Positions 32,818 to 44,490 of a DNA stretch of 64,000 nt are shown in pieces. Where the stretch lies: positions 13,504,597 through 13,568,596 of the forward strand of contig CM030360.1 in assembly GCA_017893485.1 (NCBI GenBank), in the 5' to 3' direction. The notes beneath the pieces were generated by a model. It was not told the DNA's origin, did not search any database, and saw nothing but the letters and a program-made list of their open reading frames with translations. Each line of letters begins with the position of its first letter. The stretch's first letter is position 1. The DNA is from Hemerocallis citrina. Its lineage: Eukaryota; Streptophyta; Magnoliopsida; Asparagales; Asphodelaceae. A program made the position numbers and the translations under genes.

Positions 32818-35800
32818 ATACACTATTCTGGAATGTCCGGGGGTTGGGGGATAAAAGTAAAAGGGATATGGTTAGAGACGTTATCACTAAGTCCAAGGCG
32901 GAAGTAGTCGGGCTTCAGGAAACTAAACTTACCCATGGGAACAAACTTAAGAGATTAGGGGGGAACAGAATTAGGGATTGGGTTTTTCGCCCATCCGCGG
33001 GAGCCTCAGGGGGAATCGCCATTGGCTTCAATTCGGACCTACTCACTTGTTCAGAGGTCTATAATGGCACATATTCCCTGACCACTAGACTGGAACGTCG
33101 AGCTGATAAGTTTATGCAAACTATCACAGTGGTTTATGGGCCAAACGTAGCGTCCGAGCGTGACTCATTTTGGCAAGAACTGGTCGATATCCGTCTACAT
33201 TGGCCGGGGGCCTGGATTGTCAGTGGGGACTTCAATATTACCCGTTTTGCTTTCGAACACAAGGGTAGAGGCTCCAGTGATAGTGACAGAGCAGAGTTCA
33301 ATAGAGTGATTACGGAGCTTGAGTTGATTGATATCCCTATTAATGATAGATTATTTACGTGGTCGAACATGCAGTCTTCTCCGATCATGGCAAAATTGGA
33401 CAGGATTCTCGTATCTATGGATTGGGAGACTAAGTTCCCCCTTGCATCGGCTAGATCGATCTCTAGACCAATGTCCGATCATACTCCAATCCTTCTTGAC
33501 ATTGGGATTCAGGGAGTCAAAAGGCAAAGGAAATTTCGATTCGAGAAGGCCTGGCTGGAGATTCAGGGGTTTCACCACCTGGTGATGGAAAACTGGGCGC
33601 TCCCAGTGACTGGCCAAGATGCTACGAGCCGGTGGTGTGAAAAAGTTCGCAGATTAAGAAAGTGACTACGTAAATGGAACCGATCTAGATTCTCGGCAAT
33701 CTGGCGCACTAAGGACTCTATTTTGGAGGAAATTGACTATCTTGAAAGAGCAGAGGAATCGAGAGACCTGTCACAGGTAGAAAGGAACAGACTCCTGGAG
33801 CTCCGTGAGAATATCGCCAATCTATATAAAATGGAAGAAATTAAATGGCAACAAAGATCTAGAATTTTGTGGCTCAAAGAGGGAGACGCGAACACTGCCT
33901 TCTTCCACCGAGTTGCAAGTGCAAGATGCAGGTCTAATCTTATTTTGTCCTTAGAAACAAGTTCGGGGACTGTGCAAGATGAACGCCTGATTTCCTCCGC
34001 CTTCCAAGGATACTACAAGGATCTCTTGGGGAAGAAGATTGACTTTTGGATCCCACTCAGGAATGACTTCTGGCAGTCTTACCAGACCGAGCCTGTGCCA
34101 TCGCTGTCAGGCCTGAAGTCTCCTTTCTCGGAGGAGGAAGTTAAAAAGGCCATTAGCCAAATGGAAGCAGACAAGTCTCCAGGGCCAGACGGCTTCCCAA
34201 TGATGTTCTTCCAAATTTTCTGGGAAGAGATTAAAGGTGACTATATGGCTCTTCTGGATGACTTTTTCAACCACAAGCTCAGATTGGGTATGTTTAATTT
34301 TGCGGAGGTTGTCCTGATTTCCAAGAGGGAAGAGGCGTCGAAGGTGGGCGATTTTAGACCGATCAGCCTCATTAACTGCTCGGCGAAGATTATTACAAAA
34401 CTCCTTGCGATTCGCTTGGGGAATATTATGGACAACCTTATCAACAAATCTCAATCGGGCTTTATTAAGGGAAGAAATATCCTCGATTGTGTGGCTACGG
34501 CTGAACAAGTTATCCACCGCTGCCATACGACCAATTCGAAGAGCTTTCTGCTTAAGCTGGACTTCGAGAAAGCCTATGATTCGGTCGATTGGGAGTGCTT
34601 GCTGGAAGCTCTCAGGGGCAGGGGATTCGGCCATAAATGGATCTGTTGGATCAGGCAGTGCCTGCAATCTAGCAAAACGGCCATATCAGTGAATGGTAGG
34701 TCAGGGCAACCGTTCCCCTGCAGGAAGGGCCTCAGGCAAAGGGACCCGCTGTCACCACTACTGTTTACTATTGTAGCGGATGTACTGAGAGTGATGCTGG
34801 AGAATTGCTAGGAAAAAGGTTGGATTACACCAGTAGCCTGCTCCGCGTCTTCTAAAGGATGTACGATCCTGCAGTACGCAGATGATACCCTACTCTTTGG
34901 TAATGGATCTAGACGAGAAACTGCATGCTTTAAAGGGTCACTATACTGTTTTGAGGCCTGGTCAGGCCTTAGGATTAACTTTAACAAAAGTGCGCTGACT
35001 CCAATCTCACTTTCCGAGGAGGAAGCTGGGGAACACGCCACCCTCTTCAACTGTACCACGAGCGGCTTCCCTATCAAATACCTGGGGCTACCACTTAGAC
35101 CAGGAAAATTATCTAAAGCAGACTGGTTATCTATCATTGACAGGGTGGAGGATAAACTGGCAGGCTGGAAAGGTCAGTCGCTGTCTCTCGGGGGCAGAGT
35201 GGTGCTCATCAACTCGGTATTGTCGAATCTGCCAATCTACTACATGTCCTTCTTCGAGCTTCCAAGGTGGGTAATCCAGAGGATTGACCGAATTCGAAAA
35301 TGATTCCTTTGGAAGGGGGCATACTCGAATAAAGGAGGGTACCACCTCATCAAATGGAACATTGCTTGCATGAAGAAGATCCACGGAGGGCTAGGCATCA
35401 TCAACCTCAGAGATATGAACCTTGCCCTGCTAGGGAAGTGGTGGTGGAAGGTGTTCCGCAACAGCGGAGAAGGGTGGCAGGATTTCATTCAGCCTTACCT
35501 CAGGGGAAAAGGCACTAGATCTCTTGGCTTCCGTGTTGGATCTAAGGTCTCGCGATTCTGGAAAGGAATTTCCAAGGCTAGCGGCCCTTTCAACTCGGTA
35601 GTCACGTCGTCTATCGGCAATGGCCGGTCCACCAGATTTTGGTGGGACAGGTGGTGCGGGGCACAAACCCTGAAGGAGACGTTCCCGGATCTGTACGAGA
35701 GGTCGAGTCGCCCGAATTTGACCATTGCTGAAGGATGGAAAAGGGGAGGCTGGAAGCCGGCGTTGCGAGGAACGCTCGCCCCAAATCTTCAGCAACAAGT

Positions 35801-36479
35801 CATCGACATGCAAGCACACATCGCCCGGACAGGCATAAGGTGCACACAAGGCCCTGACCAGAAGCGATGGGGACTCGAGTGCAATGGCGCTTTCTCGGTG
35901 AGATCTCTGTATCATCGGATTCACTTTCGAGGTTGCAGTCCTAGCTGGGCTCAGGTGTTGTGGAAGGCGAAAACTCCCCTTAAAATCAGAGTGTTCTTAT
36001 GGCTAGTGCTCAATAATGCTATCCTCACGAAGCAAAATCTTGCCAAAAGACAACCACAGGTGGCGACTAACTGTGGTTTCTGCGATGTTCAGGTGGAAGA
36101 TCTTAACCACCTTTTCATCCACTGCCCCAGAAGTAAGGCGACTATGGTGGAGGTTCTCCGAGCCTTAGGAACTAGTGACTACCCCGGGGCTTACGAAGAT
36201 TTGTGGATTGGGCCCAAATTTGCATCGAGTCGCCATGATATGAAGGATGCGTGGCACATCGCAAATGCAACAACAACTTGGGTGCTATGGCTTGATAGAA
36301 ATAATTTTTATTTTCGTGCTTCATGTAATAGTATTTCTGGTAACCTGTCTCACATCATGCATCTTATATCTTTTTGGGCTACAGCTGCGGCCACAGGGGC
36401 GAGAGGAAGGATAGCCAAGGTCTTCCAGGTAGAGGAGTTCGATGATAAGGAGATAGAGATCGGACCGACGCTGGACTGA
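32814..36479 (+). pseudogene. LINE ORF2 (endonuclease, reverse transcriptase, zf-RVT) with three stops
   Basis: One frame of 1222 codons interrupted only by TGA at 33663-33665, TAG at 34809-34811 and TGA at 35301-35303, with no frameshift. The apurinic-type endonuclease (residues about 1-230) has LFWNVRGLG, GLQETKL, YGPN, GDFNITRF and SDHTPILLDIG. The reverse transcriptase (about 430-750) has DKSPGPDGFPMMFF, LDFEKAYDSVDW, KGLRQRDPLSPLLF and QYADDTLLFGNG with both catalytic Asp. The C-terminal zf-RVT zinc-binding region has PSWAQVLWKAKTPLKIRVFL and CGFCDVQVEDLNHLFIHC. No RNase H domain. The start codon overlaps the ORF1 stop. Comparison with copy 1 suggests Arg codons at two of the stops, fitting CGA to TGA deamination. 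Confidence 0.92.
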
Positions 36480-36706
36480 GGGACTGGCTTCACCAGTCAC
36501 GACAGTGGTTCTGCTTCATGGTGTTTTTGTCTCCGCCCATGGTACTTTCGGGTGGATTGATGTTTGTGTAGATGGACCCATCCCCCAGGGCTTGTTGGGG
36601 GTGTATGTTTGTTTTCTGTCTGTTTCTTTCTGCTTTGTACCTTTTGTACTGTTGTATCCTCCTGGTACGTCGGAGTTGTTTTATTAACTGCTTATTAATG
36701 AAACAG

Positions 36707-36723
36707 GGTGGCCTTATTCCACC
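36707..36723 (+). other. 3'-terminal stem-loop of LINE copy 2
   Basis: GGTGG, a 7-base loop, CCACC, about 10 bases before the A tail and preceded by taatgaaac. Shared with LINE copy 1 and partly with the 3' end of the insert at 2117-3622. Confidence 0.6.
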
Positions 36724-36849
36724 TTTTCCTCAAAAAAAAAAAAACATTGTGTAACCTTTGGCTATAACGAAATAAATTAATCTTCCGCAATCGTTCTTAT
36801 AGATTACCATTTTCAATGCATAAAATTTTCCTTCTAATTCATAAATGGA

Positions 36850-37396
36850 CAAGTGCAGCGGAGGCTAAGAAGAAGAAGAAGATCAATGAAGGAGAATAGA
36901 CAGACACAGCTGCAAAGGATGTTCGCTCCCTCAGACAGTCGAGGGGCGTAGATGGGAGTTTACTTTTGTTGTCTGACATTAGTGTGGTTTTCTTGTTTGG
37001 ATTTTATTGTATGGATGTTCTAATTTGTATCGGTTGTTGTATTAGGGTATTGTAGGTGTCTTTACAGACGCTAGTGTCATGGACGGAGCTTAGTGAGGGC
37101 CCGGGCCCCTCTCAAAATTTTGAAAACCCCCTTCCTACTATTGAAAATTTTGAAAAAACTCCAAAAATATTATGATTTGCCCCTCAAAAAATTAAGTTTT
37201 ATGGTTTGGCCCCCCTAAAATTTATGAAAAAACCCTTATATATATCTATATATTGCCATAAAATTTTTTCTTGGCCCCCCGGGCAAAATCGTTCTGACTT
37301 CGCCCCTGGCTATGGTACTATTTTGTTTTCTTAATTATCGTTAATGAAAGACTGCGGTCATTTTTTATCAAAAAATAAATAAATAAATAAATAGAA
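36850..37396 (+). mobile_element. possible LINE 3' fragment with a small nested insert
   Basis: The stretch ends with ttaatgaaagactgcggtca followed by an A-rich tail and (AAAT) repeats at about 37367-37394, the style of a LINE 3' end. About 37078-37312 has a different character, with gggcccgggcccc at its left and ggccccccgggcaaaat at its right, and looks like a smaller inverted-repeat insert. No coding part remains. Confidence 0.35.
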
Positions 37397-38277
37397 TAGA
37401 ACAGTTCGAAGAAGGTCCAGGGGTCTCGCCCAACCGGGCCAACAATATTTCAGGCTACCAGCAGGCTGGCCTGAAACAATTCACTTCTTAAGAGTCTTAA
37501 GAAGAGTGTGTATTTTTTATTCGCAATCAAATTATATTTGGATTCACAGTTCTATGAACTCGAAACAGCTCAATTTTCCAACTATGAAGTAATCAGAGCA
37601 ATTGTGATTCACATCGATCCCCCAACAATCATTTCTTTCTTAACAACCCAAGAGTTAGTGTGGAGTTCTTCAAGGGATTTTATGCAAAAACGACTAACAA
37701 TAATCAGTATATGCGATTACTTCCTTCTCTATCACCCCATAAATAAGTTTAATTTAAAATTTTAAAGTTCAACATGGACAGATTGAAAATTATCATTAAT
37801 CAAGGCAAAGAGAAAATTGTTAGAAATGAGTGTATTAACACTATTTCTGAACCAGTTTTTGAGCAATTTTTTGAGTAAGATTCCCAATGAATTATTGAGA
37901 GATCTTGATTGATTTGTGTTCTCCTTCCCGAGTAGATCAAAATCATATATTTATTTGCTAAAAACGGTTAAGGGGTGAATGAGAAATTGTCTCTCAAAGT
38001 AAGACGTTTTCATTTCTGAAAAAATGGGTTGAAGGAACATAGTCCCACATTGAAAAAATTAAAGGAATTAGAAAATGACTAGATTTTTCCATGGCCACGT
38101 GCCTACGGCACGTCTTCAGAACGATACAGCATATAAAAAGTATTGTAAACAGTAAATCAACAATTATGTAGCTGAAGTTTGAATAGTATGACAATAATTA
38201 GTTGTAAATAAAAATCCATGTTTCCATTAGTATATGGTGAAAAATAATTATAAATTGGGGTATAAAAGTCCATGTTT

Positions 38278-38280
<3 letters not shown>
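37397..38280. other. intergenic, no gene seen
   Basis: AT-rich sequence between the LINE-like fragment and the MULE target microsatellite. tccatgtttcca occurs twice (about 38215 and 38269). No convincing coding frame. Confidence 0.45.

Positions 38281-38320
<40 letters not shown>
38281..38320. repeat. (TA)20 microsatellite, left flank of the MULE
   Basis: Pure TA dinucleotides, continued on the other side of the MULE at 51430-51517. The element inserted into this microsatellite, so its 9-bp duplication cannot be told apart from the repeat. Confidence 0.95.
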
Positions 38321-38321
<1 letters not shown>

Positions 38322-38323
<2 letters not shown>

Positions 38324-38690
38324 GTTTTGCTCCATTGAAAACGGGTCCGTTTTCAATGGGTTGGAAAACAGGGCTCCTGGCCGTCCGATCTAGCATGATC
38401 ATGATCAGCGGATGAGATCTGAACCCGTTAAGCATCCCACTAACGCTTTGAAAAGCGGAGGGGCATTTTCATTACTTCACGCCAAAAAAAGTTTGGGACT
38501 TAGCATTTTTTTGGCGTGGAGTTTTTTTTTGTCGAAAAATTTACTTAGGCCGTTGTTTCAACAACGGCCTAGGTTGTTTTTTTATAAAAAAAACATACCT
38601 TGGCCGTTGTTTCCAACAATGGCCTAGGTATGTACGAGTGTTTTTCCAAACACATGTACATACTCAGATCTTCATCTCCCTCACTTCGTC
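38322..38690 (+). repeat. left terminal inverted repeat of the MULE
   Basis: About 369 bp, the inverse of 51059-51429. It contains a perfect 26-bp palindrome close to the end (38333-38358), then two hairpins of the element's GGCCGTTGTT family (38546-38571 and 38593-38633), and ends in a C/T-rich stretch (tcatctccctcacttcgtc) that looks like a transcription start region. Confidence 0.88.
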
Positions 38691-38975
38691 CAACTCGCTA
38701 ATTGAGTTCGATAAACCCAATTCCTCAACCGGAGCTGTCTCTCTATCGAACTGAAAACCCTAAATCTTTCTTGATCGCTGCTTTTCACCGAATCTCCCCC
38801 TATTCTCAGTCTCTAGACCTCTTCCTTTGGAGATCCCAATTACAAACAAACCCTAACCCATACAGAATCTATCCAAACCTAAAACCCTAATCAATCTAAA
38901 TTAGCCAAACCCTACTCTCCTTCCTTTCTCTACAGCAGCCACTTTGCGGCCTCCCGAACACCCTCATTGTTGAAG

Positions 38976-39712
38976 GTACTAATTTGTTCCCCCTTGAGTA
39001 GTTCTAATTAGGCTAATTGATTGGAAATTTTTCACCCATGTTTCAGTGTACAATTGCTATATTATGTGTAGGTTTTTATAGAGTAGGTAATTCTAGTTTA
39101 ATTGGGGAAGTAGATGATGTATTAGTTGTTGTTGTTTGTTGTTCGATGTTAGTAATAGCGCACAAAGCGGAAAATTTTTATGCAACTCTGCGAGTACGTC
39201 GGACACGCCATACACAACCCAACGCAATTCGTAGAATTGTATTCGGATTCACGGTTTGCAGTGTACGGCCGTGTATCGCTTTCAATTCATTTCCATGAGT
39301 GAAAGAGATACATCGGCGTATTTTGCAATCTGTGAGTCGTAATTGACCTCTACAAATTTGGTTGGGTCATGTGTTTTGCCAACGCCCAACTCCGAAAGTT
39401 TAAGATTTTTTTGATCTCGTTTGTGCGGATTTGTACCGTATATCAAACAACAACCTCAGTTCAAGAATGAGGGGAATGCGAGCGAGACACGGCCTTATTT
39501 TGCAAACCGTGAATCGGAACTTACTTGTAGAAGTTCCGTTACCTTGTGCGCAGCAAGTCGGACCCAATAGAAGAGTTTTGTATTTATATGACGTCGTTTT
39601 CGACATATTGTGACTTATTTTGCTTCGTATGTATATATATCGCAGTCGTTTGTTTACAAGCTGTTTTATATATATGTGTTATTAATTGACCAGTAATATA
39701 TTTTTACTGCAG
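38976..39712 (+). other. 5'-UTR intron of the MULE transposase gene with subterminal repeats
   Basis: Donor gaag/gtact at 38975-38980 and acceptor ttttactgcag ending at 39712, directly before the start codon. It contains one and a half copies (about 39130-39570) of the palindromic repeat that also fills the 5'-UTR intron at the other end; the key strings are acggtttgcagtgtacggcc and gtgtatcgc with an inverted partner. Confidence 0.55.
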
Positions 39713-42091
39713 ATGAACAACGATACGGAGAGTTCTGCAGCCGGCGATAATTTTATGCGGGTAGAACCAATCCACGATTCCATGCCGATAGTCGAAGACC
39801 ATCTGAAACCAAAGTTAGGTATGACATTCCCCACTTTAGTTGAGGCCGAGAATTTTTATTCTTCATATGCTCGTTGTGGGGGTTTTGCAATGCGTAAGGG
39901 TGGAAATAAATTAAAGGGGGGAATAGAAGTAGATAAGTCATATATTTGTAATAAAGCTTGGTCGTCGCCGGTTCAACATAGTGACGGTAGACGTGGAACA
40001 ACCAGTAGAACGGGTTGCAATGCTTGTGTTCGTGTAAAATTGAACGAAACAAGTAATACGTGGGTGGTATATTCATTTCACGAAGAACACAATTACGAAT
40101 TCACCTCACCCGGTAGAAGGCACCTTTTGCCCCGGAACAGGTCCGTGTCAAATACAGACAAAAGGATTATAGATCAAATGAACCAAGCTAATATCCAAAC
40201 ATGTCGACAAATGATCTTCTTCGAAAATGCTAGTGATGGTCACGATCAAGTAGGATTCACAGAAAAAGATGTTAGAAATTTAATTAGAGATTCGCAAGAA
40301 GCATTGAAAGGACACGATTCTACAATGCTAATTGATTTTTTCGAATCTAAGAAACAGACGGATCCTTCTTTTTTTTATGACATTCAAGTCGATCCCGAAG
40401 GACGGTTGTCACAATGTATGTGGGTAGATGGTATTTATAGGATGAATTATGAAGAATTTGGCGATGTAGTTTGCACGTACAATACGAACCGTTACGAAAT
40501 GTTATTTGTTCCGTTTGTTGGAGTGAATCAACATTGGCAATCAACTTTTTTAGGAGGTGGGTTCATTCCAAATGAGACGGCCTCTTCATTTGAATGGTTC
40601 TTTGAAAAGTGGTTAGGGGTTATGAATCGTGCTCCATCCAGTATTGTCACCGATCAAGACCGTGGGATCGCCACCGCAGTTAAGAAAGTTTTCCCCCAGA
40701 CTCGGCATTGTTTTTGTATTTGGCACATTCTGGATAAGTTATCCCTGGAGGTTCGTCTTGGTTTCGATGTCGACAAGTTTGGAGAGTCCTTGAAGAATGT
40801 AATCTACAATTCTGAATATATTACATGAATTTATAGAAAAGTGGAATATTTTGATTTTACAATACGGATTAGAGAGTAACAAATAGTTGAATGATATATT
40901 CGATATCCGTGAAAGTTGGGCACCCATCTACACTAAAGATTCTTTTTGGGCCGGCATGTTGAGTAGCCAACGGGTTGAGTCCTCACATTCTGCCGTGAAG
41001 CATCATACAGAAAAAAAAACTCCCTACATGAATTTGCCGTCATCTTCGACCGTTTTTTGGGAAGGCAAAGACACGATGAATTGAAAGAAAATCATCGTAA
41101 CCGTGAGAAGAGACCGAAGTTGAAGAGCGAATGGGCTTTGGAGGCACAAATGGCAAAAACATATACTTTGAAAATATTTTACAAATTCCAAGATGAAGTC
41201 ACAAAAAGCTTCATGTACAATGTGACATTTGTTGCCGATCTTGAGACACCGGATAGTTCAACCTTCCATGTGATACTCTGTGGAGAATCAGAACCGGCTC
41301 GCCTTCTTTATTTATGAAAAATCAATGGAATTATTACATGTGCATGTCACTTGTTCGAATTCGTTGCCATTCCTTGCAGGCATATTTTAGCTGTACTTCG
41401 TTTCTGCCATCACACATCTCTCCCGGATGTATATATTAAAAGAAGATGGACTAGGGATGTGATGAGAAGAAGTTACACATCAGTTCCAACCGAACCCAAT
41501 ACCGAGAATTTTGCTTCTCGATATTGTGAGTTGAGGTACCATGCAAAACAAATTGTCGATCTCGGTTGTTCCTCCAATGAAAGTTACAAATACACGTTGG
41601 AGAATTTGCAGAAGATCATTGATGGGGTTTCTCGGCTACAATCGGGAATAGGTGAACAACCGGAACAGGCCTCACAACCACATGATAGTGTCGAACCCGG
41701 AGGTAGTTCACAACCGCATGGTAGTGCACAACCTCATGGTCAAGGAAGTGGACACATAGCTACACGCATTAGTGACCCACAGCAGTGCACGACAAAGGGA
41801 AGGCCTCGCGCCAAAAGATTGAGGCCGATTAGAGAGCAACTCCGCATCAAAAAACCGAGAAGGTGCCGAAGATGCAACACTGTCCAAATGAATCATGATT
41901 CAAGAAATTGTCCAATTTTATTTGAGGGGTAAGACTCGTACTTTATTTGTTTGTCCTTCGTTTGTATTTTATTATACTTTATTTGCCGCAAATGAGTTTC
42001 TTATTAACTAAATCTAATCTTTAAATGAAGGCAAGAAGTAATTCCCTCCGATGAAGACAGTTCTGAGTCGAGATTCGACGATCCAATGTGA
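39713..42091 (+). pseudogene. MULE transposase, FAR1/FHY3 type
   Basis: Starts at ATG 39713 right after a splice acceptor. It has an N-terminal FAR1-type WRKY-GCM1 zinc-binding domain (about residues 30-130, with NFYSSYARCGGFAMRKG and EEHNYEF), then the MULE DDE transposase domain (about 230-370, with FVPFVGVNQHWQSTFLGGGF, IVTDQDRGIATAVKKVFP and HCFCIWHILDK), then a SWIM-type zinc finger (CAC...CRH near 41335-41390) and a C-terminal CCHC-like knuckle (CRRCNTVQMNHDSRNC). The last short exon (42031-42091) follows an intron at 41929-42030. Breaks: frame change near 40825, stop near 40884, frame change in the A run near 41012-41020 and TGA at 41315-41317. Domesticated relatives are the FHY3/FAR1 light-signalling regulators; position inside the terminal repeats marks this as the transposase. 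Confidence 0.9.
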
Positions 42092-42299
42092 AGTGCAATT
42101 TTTAAAATGTAATTGTTCGGTATATTTATAACTCTTTGTGCAACTTGGTTAATTACCTTTGATTGGGAACTGTAAATATTCTTGAGACTTAAGTGTCGTT
42201 TGTTTGTGTCGTTTGTTAATATTGTTGTTGTACGCAAATGTTGATTTGTAACTCAATTGTATCAGCTGTAGCTGTAGTTGTATTTGTAAATAATTTTTT

Positions 42300-43330
42300 T
42301 TTCCAACTAAGGCCGTTGTTAGAGGAAACGACCTCAGTTATTTCATGAATTTGGTTTTTTATTCAATATAACTAGTTTAAAAAGAGCAACAAGCCACAGA
42401 GCAAAACAATAGATGTTTTTGATAACCTTAGGCCGTTGTTGTAGGCAACGGCCTAGGTTATAATCAAAAAAGTTGTAATTTTGGAGGTGCCCTCTGACTT
42501 AGAGAAAATAGAAGGAGCAACAAGTCAGAGAGCAATCCCATTTTTTAATAAATACCTAAGGCCGTTGTTGAAAACAACGACCTAGGTTTTAGTCAAAAAA
42601 GTGGTGATTTGGGGAGTGCTCTCTGACTTAGAGAAGACAAAAGAACTCAACAAGTCAGAGAGCAACCCCATTTCTAATAAATACCTAAGGCCATTGTTGG
42701 AGACAATGGCCTAGGTTATAATCAAAAAAGTTGTGATTTTGTGGGTGCTCTCTGACTTAGAGAAGACAAAAGGAGCAACAAGTCAGAGAGCAATCATATT
42801 TTTAATAAATACCTAAGGCCGTTGTTGAAAATAATGACCTAGGTTATAGTAAAAAAAGTGGTGATTTGGGAGGTGCTCTCTGACTTAGAGAAGACAAAAG
42901 AACTCAACAAGTCAGAGAGCAACCCCATTTCTAATAAATACCTAAGGCCGTTGTTGGAGACAACGGCCTAGTTGTTGAAGACAACGGCATAGGTTATAAT
43001 CAAAAAAATTGTGATTTTGTGGGTGCTCTCTGACTTAGAGAAGACAAAATGAGCAACAAGTCAGAGAGCAATCCCATTTTTAATAAATACCTAAGGCCGG
43101 TTATAGTCAAAAAAGTGGTGATTTGGAGGATGCTCTCTGACTTGGAGAAGAGAAAAGAACTCAACAAGTCAGAGAGCAACCTCATTTCTAATAAATACCT
43201 AAGGCCGTTGTTGGAGACAACGGTTTACGTTGTAGCTTAATACTTGAAAAGAGAAAAAAGTCATGGGGTACCCCTTTATATGAATGCCTTAAGCCGTTGT
43301 CCACAACAACGGCCTAGGTATAAATTTTTT
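42300..43330 (+). repeat. left dual-hairpin array of the MULE
   Basis: About seven direct units of about 128 bp, starting near 42428, 42555, 42683, 42811, 42941, 43090 (shortened) and 43198, plus outliers at 42308 and 43287. Each unit has hairpin A (ctaaggccgttgttg, a short purine loop, then caacggcctagg) and hairpin B (tgctctctgactt ... aagtcagagagca) separated by AT-rich linkers. Individual units keep or lose pairing together (for example ggccattgttgg with acaatggcc at 42687-42709), suggesting the pairing itself was maintained or the arms were converted together. Confidence 0.88.
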
Positions 43331-43758
43331 GGTGTTTTTACAATTTTTTCTTCATTCTTTACGTACAGTCTCCCTCGAACTCTACACCAAAGACAGATGA
43401 TATACGCGTATCTATTGTTTATAATTTTTTATTATGTTCCAAAATTTTCCCTCTATCTAACCAATATAAAATTATTAAGGTAATATGCTTAAAAAAAATT
43501 CCAAATAATATAAAGGAGTAAGTTTACATGTATAAGGTTAGGGTTAAGGTGAGGGTTAGGAGTTTTTTGTTATATGGGTTTACATGTAGGGATGTACATA
43601 TGGTTTTTCCCATATATAGGCTACACGTAGGGATCTACATGTGGTTTTGTACTTTAGGTATTTCCCATATTGAAGTGTCTGCAATAATAGTAGCGGGTGT
43701 TGAGTTCTACTTTGAGATGGAGTTCTGCTTGTTTAGCTTGGTGCTTGTTCCCATTTAG

Positions 43759-44022
43759 ATGTATGTTGAAAGTCTGCTGGCACGTGATTTTATTGAGCTT
43801 AACAACAAGGAAGAAACTAGCAAAACAACAACATTGTTGAGTCCTAATGGCAAAACATGGAAAATTGGGTTAATTAGAGTAGGGCAGAATCATGTGTGCA
43901 TTGGTGGAGAGAAGTGGAGAGAATTCACAGGTTCTAATAAACTAGAAGTAGGATATATGTTAGTGTTCCATTACAAAGGGAATATGCTCAGCTTTTTCCT
44001 GTTAATTTCATTATGTTTGTGA
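43759..44022 (+). pseudogene. captured B3 DNA-binding-domain exon (REM-like)
   Basis: An 87-codon frame directly after a splice-acceptor-like cccatttag. It reads as most of a plant B3 domain: ARDFIELN, TTLLSPNGKTWKIGLIR, a basic/GW-equivalent segment GGEKWREFTGSNKLEVG and LVFHYKGNMLSF. B3 domains bind DNA in plant transcription factors of the ARF, RAV, LAV and REM families; spacing and motifs here suit the REM group. The usual Asp of the LxxGD motif is Tyr. It lies between the two MULE genes, so it is probably a host exon captured by the element. Whether it is spliced into a transcript is unknown. Confidence 0.72.
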
Positions 44023-44099
44023 TCTTTTTTAGTATGATATATATAGATTTGATTATGCTAATACAATACCCACATAACCAAAAAATATATACCGGGTTG

Positions 44100-44490
44100 G
44101 TTTACAAGTATAAGGTCAAGGTTAAGGTTAGGGTTGCGCTAATCCTACGATAACCCTAACCCTAACCCTTAACCCTACTCTGCTAACCTAACAATAACCC
44201 TAACCCTACGTTAACCTTAACCCTAACCTACATATCATGTTTTATTGATTTTTATTGGTTATATACAGAATATCTATAAACTTTTTTGTGAAAACTTAAT
44301 ACCTGTCTACTCCCAACAACCACAAATTAATGATAAACCAAAACCAGATCTTACCGCAAATGTCTTTCTTACAATAACCTTAACCCTACAATAACCCTAA
44401 CCAACCCCTGATCCCCGCTAACCCTAATCCTACCCATAACCCTCGTTAACACTAATTACCAAACTGATTACCCTAACCCTAACCCTAGCC
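44100..44490. repeat. telomere-like CCCTAA tracts, cluster 1
   Basis: Degenerate runs of aaccct/agggtt at about 44110-44235 and 44370-44490. The spacing is mainly hexameric (CCCTAA, that is TTAGGG), not the heptamer TTTAGGG usual in plants. Inverted copies (ggttaagg..agggtt then taaccctaaccc) face each other near 44115-44170. Confidence 0.75.

Larger units (their letters stand above)
28824..36742 (+). mobile_element. full-length, nearly intact LINE (L1 clade), copy 2
   Basis: Flanked by 17-bp duplications aacattgtgtaaccttt (28807-28823 and 36743-36759), with an A-rich tail at 36732-36742. It is 7.9 kb with a GC-richer 5' leader, ORF1 (29395-32817), ORF2 (32814-36479) and a 3' hairpin. It inserted a few bases to the right of MITE-like element 2. 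Related to the copy at 16021-23707 but far better preserved, so a later insertion. Confidence 0.95.

Noticed and set aside
39713..42091. A host FHY3/FAR1 transcription factor gene
   Set aside because: It lies between terminal inverted repeats of a MULE, has the SWIM and DDE regions of a transposase, and carries stops and frameshifts.
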